A stretch of 64,000 nucleotides of DNA, from the NCBI RefSeq assembly GCF_001577835.2, contig NC_029519.1, forward strand, positions 25,704,045 to 25,768,044. The letters run 5' to 3'. Position 1 is the first letter of the stretch. Each line of letters starts with the position of its first letter. This document shows, piece after piece, positions 22,910-34,700 of this stretch. Under the pieces are notes generated by a model. That model worked only from the letters and a program-made list of their open reading frames with translations. It did not search any database and had not been told where the DNA came from. A program made the position numbers and the translations under genes. This stretch comes from Coturnix japonica. Taxonomy: Eukaryota > Chordata > Aves > Galliformes > Phasianidae.

Positions 22910-22933
22910 ACATCCAGTGACATCACTGGATGT
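22910..22933. repeat. 24-bp inverted repeat with 11-bp arms
   Basis: The arms acatccagtga and tcactggatgt are exact reverse complements separated by two bases, in the presumed SETD7 3'UTR. In RNA a loop this tight would need the inner pairs open. Confidence 0.85.
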
Positions 22934-25521
22934 CACTGTCACGGATCTATAGGAGAACCAAGAGATTTTAACAGAGTGAAGAGGAAAACGACAGCAGAGC
23001 TAACACAGACCAAAGCTGCAGCATGCTAGCTGGCTGTAGGCATGCACAAGAGCAAGAGCGTTTGCTTGGCGGTCACCAAAGCAGCGGCTTTTGAGGACAT
23101 AAGGAGACAGCCAAGCGCCTTTTCTTCTAGGACTTCCCTATTTCACAATGCAATCACTGATGCTACCTCCAAACCTGATGTGCTGAGAGCACCCTCTTCT
23201 TCTGCCTCTCTCTAAATTCACACAACAGGAGGACAGAGCAATCTACCAAAACAATCAGGCCTGTGTGAAGAGGAGACAGCAGAGGAATTGGACCAATCAG
23301 AAACAAAGCCAAAGGAGCTCGAGACATCGCATGTTTTAAGCACAGCTCCCTAACTGGCATAAGGAGGAGAGGGATCCAGAGAAGGTTATTGGGAAGAAAA
23401 GTGGGTTACTGTGGAAGGAGTTACCATCTGCTCACAGCTGCATACAGCCGTACACATGCTCCCTCTTGCACTTCAACACAGCACTAGGCTGAAACAGCCA
23501 TGATCCAATACAACAACTTGTGGGAAGTGGGGAAAATTAAAACAAATAAATAAAGACAGAGATTTCTCATTGAGGTTGATTGGTTGAAGCTATGCCACCA
23601 ATTGCCCTTTGACAATTCTCCCTCACATGCGAGGCTCAATTCTGTCTCTCTGCACACTCAGCCAAGACCTGGAGGCAACACCTCTGCTGCCTCAGACCAG
23701 CCAGCAGTGGAGCTGTGGCACAAGTCTCCAGTTGCATTGGAGCTCACACTCAGCTCGCTGCTGGAAGAGCATCAAAAAGCCCCTGGAGTGCCTGCACCCC
23801 TCCCCAGCACACAGACAATATCTTTTGTGTAAGCTTCAACAGTGAAGTGCTGAAAAATCTTTGTGGTAAGTCGCAGGAAATAAGCAGAGCCCCACGTTGG
23901 AGAGGTCTGCGCTCACAGTTCCTACCACAAGCCAAGATTCTCCAAATGCACTGATGGCAACCTCCTTCCACCTCTGCCAATGGCCCAACGTCTGGCTCCT
24001 CAGGCAGCCAGACACTTGCAACCATTCAAGCAACCAAACGCTGCGATAGAAAGGTGGGTCTGATTCCCAAGTCATCTATGTTACATATATACAAACATTG
24101 TTAATTACAAATGTTTAGAAGAAAGCGTTGCAAACGCAATTCATTTGTCGCTAAGCTGCTAAGCCCTGAAGAGAACATCACAGTCCCAGATGGGCTCCAG
24201 CATCCAGACTAAAGTGATCGTTATTTCTCTCTTCTACAGCATTAGGCAAGACCGGCATAGCATCCAAACAAAATGAACAACTCCCCTATTCCTGAAAAAC
24301 CCTGGAACACAGCCCTGCAGACAAATATTCACAAGCCCCCGCTGTTGGTTGTAACAAAGCTATGGATTGACTGCTGCTTCTAAATGTGAACAGTGAGAGA
24401 TGTTTTTACATTCAGTTGTTTGTCTTTCAAATAACAAACTTCATAGCTTTCACTGAAACCTCAGTTTGATTCCTCTAGTCGTATTCGCTCACTATCTGAG
24501 TGCTGCTAAATGACAGCTATATTCTTTGCCAACTGAACACATACAAAAGATACTGCTCTCCTCCACCAAGTTCTGCAGCCTGCCCTCAGAAACCACGTGC
24601 TTCCTTTGAAAGAACTCGTTTCTGCCTTGAGAACTGTCCGCCCTAACAGATGAAATACAGAAACCAACTCATGGATGCTAACACCATTAATGTACCTGCC
24701 TTCCAGAACGAGTACTTCTCAAAGACCTTCGGAAAGCCAGTCCTGTTTTTCCTTTCAGATAATCTTCATGCAAAGAACAGCTTCATTTGCGTGTCATAAT
24801 CATAAATTAAATTAAATAAGCCAGCCGTAAAGGCCAGATAAATATTAGGCTTGGACATGTCGCTATACTACTTAGAGAGCCACAGAGACCGACACACAGC
24901 ACTCTCACGTACACGTACAAGCCTTTCCACTAGTTAGAAAGGATTTTCTCCTGCAAAAAAGGAAAGAACAATGTTCAGACGAGAGGAAAGGGGAGTTAAA
25001 ACCCAGCCTCCTAGATGCTAATAAACTGCTCTATTGCAAGATTCAGATCAAAGGTTTAAAAAGGCAAAATTATGCTACTATTAGAGAATATCAAAATATT
25101 ACTGTTATCATCACAAGTGGCAGATATGCAAAATGCAGTTGCACAATAATGCCTAGGCAGATAGAGAGCAACACTAAGTCTGCCAACTAAAAGTGAACGA
25201 TATACCCATTTTAGTTTTCTGTCTAGTCTTTTGGCATCTTTGCATATGGTGCAAAAGCAGAAGCTACCAAAGAATATCACGTCTCGTATAGAATATTAAA
25301 TAATTTCTCCAGATAAGACTGGTGCGACGCTAGCTAATTTTAAATCTGCTATGAGTAACACAGTCAAACCTAGTTAGTATGCAAGAAACTTATCTCTTAA
25401 CACAGAATGCAAAGTTATGATGCAACGGCATGAACAATCCCTGGTTGTCCAGTTTTCAGTACAAAGGTAGTGCATAGATCCAAGTTTCTTTTTGAGTTTG
25501 CTGAACTGAGGAGTCTCCACT

Positions 25522-25702
25522 TCACTTCTGCTGGGCAGCCTGGAAAGCTTTCAGTTCCAGCTGGTACCACTCGGGTGCTTCTGGCCCATTCTGCCCCACA
25601 GGGTTGTGATCGTATCCGTAGGCCACTGTCAATTCTTCGTCCTTCTCCACAGCCCTGATGGTACGGATACACTTGATCGGCCCAAACCGAGGGTGAACAA
25701 AC
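25522..25702 (-). CDS. SETD7: SETD7 coding exon 8
   Basis: The last exon encodes [19 protein letters not shown], the VAYGYDH lysine channel and the post-SET helix ending AFQAAQQK before TGA. Confidence 0.96.
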
Positions 25703-28700
25703 CTAAACACAAGAAGAAACAGTTTTGCTAGGCTTAGCTGGCAGTTCACAGACTCCATTAGCCCCTTCTATGCATACTTTCAGCAGTTGCTCTGTCTGTA
25801 ATCTGTATCAGATCAACAGATTTCTTTGAGTCAACCTCATAAAGACTTAAGTAACAAGGGCACATATATCAATATATCAGAACCCATTTGTGTAGCTCTG
25901 CTGCTAGAGGTCTTTCAATAGACCTGCAACATTGCTTGTGCAAAGTAAAATAAAAGGTTAATTGCTGCCACATGCCTCAGGCCTGCAGTGGTGAATATCT
26001 GGATAACAAGAAACAAGCACATATTATACAAGATAGATGAGCACAGAAAATTACTCATCTTCATTACCCCAGCACAGATTACTGACCAATCAAAATGCAT
26101 CCTCTCCCAGGGCCCAACAGTAAAGGAAACCAGCTAATTTAACAAAGGAAAACTATTTCCCACATGTGAATCCACAGGACTGTCCTTTCATATGCTGGTA
26201 TGAAAGACATCTGTACCCTTGAGCATACATATAACATCAGACGTTTCCTAATGCTGTGCATCATCTGCAAAGCAGCAGGATGTATTTCTTTCTGTATTTT
26301 CTGTATTTTTCTGTGCTTTTTTCTGTATTTTCCAAGTGGCAGCACATTAGATGGTGCTGGTCAAACTTTTGCAGCTCAGCCAATGTAGCGCAGTCCTACT
26401 CAAGGTAGGGTTTAAAGCAGAGTTAATGAGTATTATAACCCACGGTCAGTTCCCCCAAACTGACAGTCTCCCCGCCCCCCAACCCCCAAAGATGTCCGGA
26501 GCAGGCAATGCCAGCCAGTTTCCAACACAACCTCCTTCGGCACTGGGACCTGTTATTCCCAGCCTCACAAGCCCAAGATGCAGCACCAATCTCATGGCTT
26601 CAGAATCGTAACAAACCCTTCTACTTACGGGTCATAGATGCAGTTAGGAGTGAAAGAATGGTTGGCCTTATGCCCCAGTGAGGCACAGTACTTGGCGGCG
26701 TGGTTGTAGGGCTCCGGCACATCTATGACTGTTTCATCATCCAGCGATATTGTATTCCCATTGAGGGCCCAGTCTCTGCTGTCTACCTAGTTTGCAAGGC
26801 AAAAACCCAGTGTGTGCATGGAGGATCAACCTCGGCGGCAGTTTGAAAGCAAACATTCAAATACATGCAACTAAAGCTTTTCCAGGCTATGCATTTTGTC
26901 CTAAAATAAACAGTTAAACGTGCACCTCCTATCAATTAAACTCCTCCGTATTAAACCTTAACAGTAGGAAGGGATGCTACAAGATTTCAAAAGGAGCAAT
27001 GAAAATTCAAACTGACTTTTTTGTCTTCTTTACCTCCTGGTGTGTAATTCTCACTCCATTGTAAAAAGACATAACAGTGCGAGCTTCTGCTGCTATTTTT
27101 GAAAACAATCCTTCTCCAGCACTGGAAATGAGAGAGACATCTACATACACCCTACAAGGAGAAGAAAGGACAGCGATTACTTAGGTATGTCACAGTATGA
27201 GAACATGATTACAATTAGATCTCCTACAGAGCAAAGCTTCTTAAGTCCAGGTAAAATTATGTGATATGCCACGTACCAGTCACAGAAGCAGTTTGTGAGT
27301 GTCACCAACTGACTGTCATGGGACAAGTTGCTGAGAAGCATGTCCCATGAGAAACACACCCTGTAATGTGACGGGAGAATAAGAAGCAGAACCCTGCTTT
27401 CCTCCAGCTTCTGGATTTGCTTTTGGCACTTTGCTGCATCTGTAGGGAGGTGCCATTCAGCAGGATGTGAAGCTGGGTATATGTCTAGAGAAGGGGGGAG
27501 CGGTGCACTCAGCTGCTCAGAATGTTACAGGTGGGGGCTATTACTAGAGTCCAAGTACTGGACTCAAGACATATTTCAAGCACTAAAGAGATCCTAGTTT
27601 AATCGCTTACAATGCACGGCTGTGTTCCATCCACAAGAGTGCAATTTTACTGTGCAAGACAGAAAAATTCAATTAAGTCAAATGTTTACTGATCTGTGGT
27701 ATAGGCTCCATATGACAAACCCTCACACAACAGTTATTTCAAATAAGGAAATGCTGGTGAAACCAGGTCCTAAAATCGTAACAGCAAAGAACTACAGACA
27801 GCCCTGGAGTAAGGGAGAAAAAAAAACCAGCCCACCTCTCTGACTCATAAGGATCAGGAAGAAGAGCATTTGTAGAAATGCAGGATGAAGTAGATTTGTC
27901 AAAACCATACACTGGGCCTAAAAGGAGAAACCAACAAAGGAAATAAATGAATGGGTGGTACATCAAGCATGCAGCCCTTAATACAACCAAGACATTACAG
28001 AATTAATGTCTGTATAAGGCGTTATGCTTAAGGGGGAAAGGGAGAAGGAATAAAGGGTATCAAATGGAGGTGCACCTCTGTGAGAGGCCTACTTCAGCGG
28101 GACAGTTTCTTGGTTACTTTTCCTCCCTCAGTGTAACAGTGGCAACATCTTGTTTACAAAATGATACATCACCCCTAAGCTATCAAGTTTTAAGGGACTG
28201 GGCAGCCTTCTACAACTGACCTTCCCCAAAGTCTTTAATTAAAACATAAAGCAAAATTCAAAAGGATATATTTAATAGTATGTTAAGTAAAAAACAAAAC
28301 AAAACCTGGGCTATTTCATACATGAAATGTTCTCTAATTCAAAACCAGAACAGACATCATCCAGAAGATAAAGTTAGTAATCACAAATACATTTGCTACC
28401 ATCATTTACTTCCTGCTATTTCTAAGCAACTCAGTGGTACGGTTCTAATTATATCCTTACATCCCCACCCAAACAACTGCCAGAAACTATCTGGGAGACA
28501 GCTTAGGATGAAGGTGGACATAAGGAGAAAAACAACTCCAAATATTCCTAAGTTTGGTAAAAGGATCATTGCCCACAGTATCCGAGTTTCAAAAACAGAT
28601 CTGTTCTGGTCTAGGGCAGCTTCATTCAGAACAATCAAAACCTATTTATAAAGCACAACTGCACCATCTCAGATTTGTTTTACGTTAAATCCAAGAGATT

Positions 28701-31700
28701 TTAAACAAAAACAAAAGGCCGTGGGCATACTCTCAGTTCCCATCTTCTCACTGACTTTTTGTATTGGGTGGCACAATCTTAGGTGACAAAAGAGTCAGCC
28801 TTGCAGCAGCATGGTTCCTGCTCATGCCCATTGCTCTGCTCACAGCTTAACCCTCTTGCCCCAAAATGCAGCGCACAACCCCAGAGCACCAAAGCCATCC
28901 CAGAATGACATGCTCGACACCAACCTTTTTATAGCCTCTGTGTCAGCAGTCCGAAGGGTGCTGGTGAGTCAGATTGTTACACAACAACTGAATCTAGTTC
29001 GCTAATTCCAATCCCTGTGTCCTTCCAGCCCCATAACACAGACGACATGATATGCACAGCAATAATATGCACTTGCACACAACCAACTGATGGAGCTACA
29101 GCCAAACCACAGCCCCCCTCCACACCCCCAGTTATGTTACCAACAAGACAGAGTTTGCAGCTGTGCCAGCACTACCACTGCTAAGCAGGTTTTCATGCTG
29201 ACCCAGCTGGCAGCGGTGAGGGCGACAAGCAGGACTGTGTCCCCAAGTGCACCAGAGAAGGGTTACGAAATGCAGTTCAGTAGCACCACCACGTGGGTCA
29301 CTTCCCATTTGTCTGCAGAGCAAAGGGCTTGTGCTTTTCTGCCCAATTTTACCATTTAGGAAAAGGGCTTCTCACTAATACACTCATCCTCTCATCACAG
29401 CCAGCCTTCAGAGTTTCTAATGAGAAATGTTACAGAGACTGAGCTGTTTGCAGCACAGAGCTGGTAGCAAGAATACAAGTTGGCGTGTTTAGCGGAACTT
29501 ACTGCCCGGTACTACTTCAAACTGAGGTTTCCCATCCTCTAAGGATGTCAGGGTTGCCAGTTTTGCTTCTATCATTTCTCCATCTATGAACTTTCCGGAA
29601 TATGCAGTCCTTCCATCAGGGTACACGTAGGCGATCTTCTCTCCAGTCATCTCTCCTTCTTCATTCACTTCTCCTACAAGGCTGCCTCCATCCTGAAAGT
29701 ATGGACAAGGAAGAAAAGAGCTCTTAGTAATTGTTCCTGAGTTTTGAAAAGCAGCAACCTAAGCTAACTGCCATAAGCTCAGGTGTGAGGAAGAATGACA
29801 TAAGAAGCTGGATCTGATTCTGGTCAGGATAAAAATGACAAAAGAAATTAACTGGGACTGGGTCATCCAACTTGTTTGACACCACCCAAACCCAAGCTTT
29901 TTCCTGCCTGACACAACTGAGCTTCAGTTCACAGAAGCTTTATGTGAACAGACTGTGAAACAAGGCCCAAAGTAATGCACGTACAAAAGCCCACCTGAAA
30001 AACAACCAACAGAATCACCATTGTTGCTGTAACTCAGCACGGTAATAAGAGCACATAGCAATTCTGAAGGGTTTTCCAGAGGAATACTTGAGTTTCTACC
30101 AAGAATCAGAAAAACTCTGGCTCACTTATTGACTCAAGTACTACCACACCCTACAGTCAGAGGCAGAGTTCTCACACCAGCTCCATCTTGTTTGCTGGGC
30201 CAAGGCAGCACACACCTTGTATAGGTGTCCTTCCCCAGCTAAATAGGAGCAGCAGGTTATGTTAGCTTGTTGTCTCCCATGCATTTCATCAGCAGTCTGC
30301 TCACAGCCCCACTGTACACTGAGCAACACTGAGAAGGTTCCACTGTATCTTGGACTACCCAAAACCAGAACAAAAAGAACTTCCACCTAGGTTTTTATGT
30401 TTCCTTTTGGATAGCTGGCCCTTGGCAGGTATCTGCTTCAGCTGCAGAGAGAAGATACGTGAAGAAAAAAGAAAAAGAGCGAGAGGTCAAGTTTACCGGG
30501 TAATATATCCAACAAACTCCATGTCGGATGTTGTCCTTATACTGCCCTTTGAATATCAGTCGCCCATCACTGTCATACTCCTGGGCTGGGCCATTCAGCT
30601 CTCCATCCACATACGTGCCATGAAGCACCACTCCATCCTCGTACGTGTAGATTCCCTGGCCCTGCAGGGCATCGTCAACATAGTACCCCTCCAGGGTGCT
30701 GGCAAAAAGAGAAAGGAATCAGCTATAGAAGACTATTCACCTCTGTAAGAAGCAAAGCCTCAGTGTTGGCACAACACAACCAAGCTCCTTATGCTGTCCT
30801 TTGACTAGGGCACACAGCATGTACAGAACATTCTTCATCTAAATTACGCAGCTGAGCTTTTTTTATAGGCTGTGGTAGCAAATTAAAACAATGAATGGAC
30901 AGCTCTTGGTCCAAGAATTAAGTATTGCTCAAGAAAGCTACACTCACATTAGGTTCTTCTACCTCCTGTGTGTGGCTCTGTGGTGACATCACTCTGGTGA
31001 GAAGACACTGAACTGTCATGCAGGTGGACCATAATAGAGCACAAACCACAACCTGCCACCAAGTCACAGCTGGCTTCCTAGCAATACACTTAGCAGCAAC
31101 CTGTCCTGGATTTGCTAAAGGCACTGTCATTTTTCCATGTATTTCTATTAAAATGGAACAGAGCCTGTCAAACACAACTCATGCTGCGCTGTAACTTGAA
31201 CAAAGACAAGCTCAGCTCACTTCGACTTCATCTCACAAACCCTTCAGAAGGGATGCAACAACACTTGTGTTCTGCTTTGTTTCCTTGCTTAAAAAGGCTG
31301 CTGATGGAAACTACAAAGAACGAAAGCAACACTGAACAGATCCTCCTTCACAATCACTTCTTCCTCGAGCCAGAAGCAGCCTAAGGTAATACAAACTGTT
31401 GAGCACATTTAGCTAATGACTGGCTGCAGCACATGCACTTTTGCTGTCTAATTCTGCTTCTGATGCAGACATTTACGGAGTAAGCAGTTTGTCTGGGAAC
31501 ACAAGAGCAAAACTCTCTGCAGCTGATAACACACACAAAGCTCACGTTTAAGTTTACTCTTCGAAAGAAGTCAGGCTTAATGCAGTATGCTTCCCAATAC
31601 CAAACCACACCAACATGCCCTTACCCACCTTTCCTTATACATGGCAGGACTGAAAGCTTTTTCTTAAACATAACACATGTCCCTGCTGTGATCTGGGAGC

Positions 31701-34700
31701 TGTCAGCTTATGGGAGTGCCTGGTTAATGGAAGCAGCAGCTGCAGCTTAGCGCCAGGCGCTAACATCACGCTCACAGCTATTGTGCAAAGTGCTTGTGAA
31801 GTGCTCTCCTGCAAGCATTAGCACTGCTGAGAGCTCGAGTATGTCATCGGAGCAAAGAACCTGCCAGAGGTGAGCCTGCTCTCAGAAAGGATATGTGGGG
31901 TGAACTGCATTTTTGAAGGGGGAGAAAAAGAAAAAACAAACAAAAAAAACACCAACTGATGTTTAGTCATGGGGACTCTTAAGGTTAGCTGAAATCTGCC
32001 TGCTTCCAGCCCTGAAGCACAGAACGTGCTGCCATAGGGAGAGATGTCTGGAGAAACGTTTGCAATTCATTTCTCTTCATAAGATCCCTTCCTAAGCACT
32101 CAGCCTGGCTGAAGGCACAGGTAATGGGAACAGCAGGCCTTGCACTACGCCAAGTCATCCTCCCTCACTGTGCCATCTGACATGACCAAGGCACTCCTGC
32201 TACCAGGGCACAGCTAAGTAAATTGTGATGCCATTAGGAACCAGAGTCACCGCTTGCTTATGGCTGCCGTGGCTCAATTACAATAAGCTCAGGCCAGTTT
32301 ATAGAAACACCCCATTTTCTAAAACTATATTGCAGACTGCTGTGGTATATTTTCATTTTGCTGGTTCCTGCAGTCACCCAGCAGCCAACCGTTCCATTTT
32401 ATTAAGGGTTATGTAAATTAAAGAAAAATCAAGAGCTGGCAATGGCAAAGAGGTACAGAAAAGGCTGAGTACTGGCGGCAGCAGCTCGAGTTCCCCCACA
32501 GAGCACTGCCAGGTGAGGTGGAGCAGCTCCACCAACCAAGCTGTGGGCCACTTTCTCCAACCGTACACTCAGAGCCTGCTCTGCTGAAGTCATCAGCAGG
32601 CACAGAGGTGTTATGTACGTGTGTCCATAGAGACGCTGTCAGCCAGCTTGGGAAAAAAAAAAACAGTGTTTTGGAGAGGTCAACTGCTGGGCAGTAGTGA
32701 TTTTCAGCGACTGGCACAAGATTTAATAAGCCCATTACCAACAACAGAGGGGATTTTCCTTCATCCAGACTCAGAGTTCTGATCAGTTTCTGCATAACTG
32801 AATAAAAATATTATCCTCCCCATGAAAACAGCCCCACAGTCTCCTGTATGAAGTGACTGCAAAGAAGGGTGCAGACAAGGAGCTGACTCACTGAGCAGCA
32901 CAATACCTCCGCTCCTGCTTGGAGGTTTGCAGAGCTGGGAGGGGGAGAGCGGAGCCAGCACGACTGTCAGCCTTGCAGCTGCTATTCATAGTGCCACCGG
33001 CAGCTGCGGAGCCATGAAGAATCGTGTCCTTTCAGACATCTGCTGCTCCTTCCAAGGAAGTTCTGAGCAACTGCGAGGAGAAGCGCTGTTGGTGGGGGAA
33101 GGCACTCGGGGTGCTCCTGATGAGGGCTTAGGAAGGAAATGCACCCACAGGCACAGAGCAGCCCCTGTCACTGCCACAGCTCCAGACAAACAAAGTGCAA
33201 GTTAAAGGGGCTTCTCTGAAAACAAAGCAGGCCACAAGCGACGTGCAGAAGATGGAGAAGAGCTGAAAACAAAGCCACATGTAACTTGCTCCATCATAGC
33301 CATGAGCAGCTCCCAAGACCAAGCAGACATGGAAGCACCCAGAGAGGCTCCTACACCTGTGCATGGCCTGGCACAGGGAGCTGCAGGTCCCTGACTTGCC
33401 TCACAGGCCTCCACAGAAGTCCATTGCAGTTACAGGCTTGAAATCTGTAACCCAAGTAGCTGTCACCGTGACTTTTCAATATCCCTGAGCACATCCCAAT
33501 TCCTAAAGTATACAACTATAGCTCTTCATACAAAAGCTTATTTGGAAACTCTCAGTGCGAGGAACATGGACTGAGCTTCATAGCACTGAAAGCAGGAAGA
33601 GAAATACAGAACATAGGAGAGCTGGTGTTTACCTTCCATCAAAGAAGAAGAACTTGCCACGGCCATTCTTTTCTCCATGCACAAAGTTTCCCTCAAACCT
33701 GTCTGTGGATGAATAGGTGACTGTACAGAATCCATGTGGCAAGCCATCATCGTCTAGATGTCCTGAAAGAAAACCCATGTAACAAACAGCAAAAAAAAAA
33801 AACCACATTAAACTTGGTAACAACTTGCACATCTGCCCCTATCACACAGATGCCCCAGTTGCAGCACCTCCCCAGTATTAAACATGAACCCTTACCAAAA
33901 CATTTCTGTTAAGAAAAGTTATCAAGAGATTCAATGTAACTCAGGCTACTGTACCCAGAATAAGTAGTGAAAAAAAAAAAAAAAAGGAGGGATACAGTGA
34001 GAGGACAGAAGACATGAGAGACAGAAGAACAAGTGAAAAAGTAGAAACCTATCTGAAATAGATTCATAGAATGGCCTGGGTTGAAAAGGACCTCAAAGAT
34101 CATCCAGTTTCAACCCCCTGCCATGTGCAGGGTCACCAACCACCAGACCAGGCTGCCCAGAGCCACATCCAGCCTGGCCTTGAATGCCTCCAGGGATGTG
34201 GCATCCACAGCCTCCTTGGGCAACCTGTTCCAGTGCATCACCACCCTCTGTGTAAAAAACTTCCTCCTAAATCTCCAACCTAATCCTCCCCTGTCTCAGT
34301 TTAAAACCATTCCCCCTTGTCCTATCACTACCCACCCTTGTAAACAGCCATTCCTCCCTCCTGTTTATATGCTCCCTTCTACTATTGGAAGGCCACAGTG
34401 AGGTCCCCCCGGAGCCAAATAAACAAGTTCCATATCACCCTACCTTCCCTTAACACACAGCTTTAAAAACGCAGTAACTTTTCAAATCTAAAGCATGCAC
34501 TTGCTGGTGAGAACAGACCACATTTACACTCTCCTCCATTGAGTAAGATGGGGGTTTTACGATAAATATAAGCCTTACAACAATGTGGGTGTGCCGCCTC
34601 ATAGCTATATCCACATAAGCATACAAAAATAAAAGCATGTAATAGCTGCAACACTGCACACTTGCAGGACGCCTGTCAGTCAGCCACGCTGTACCTCAAG

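Larger units (their letters stand above)
19586..25521 (-). other. SETD7: Probable long SETD7 3'UTR
   Basis: Nearly 6 kb separate the SETD7 stop from the next gene on the same strand. It has no recognised coding exon or transposon. Human SETD7 is known for a 3'UTR of several kb, so most of this is probably UTR. I noticed no earlier minus-strand AATAAA; ATTAAA at 19607-19602 is the best end signal seen. A tandem duplication (22357-22400) and a strong inverted repeat (22910-22933) lie inside it. Confidence 0.5.
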
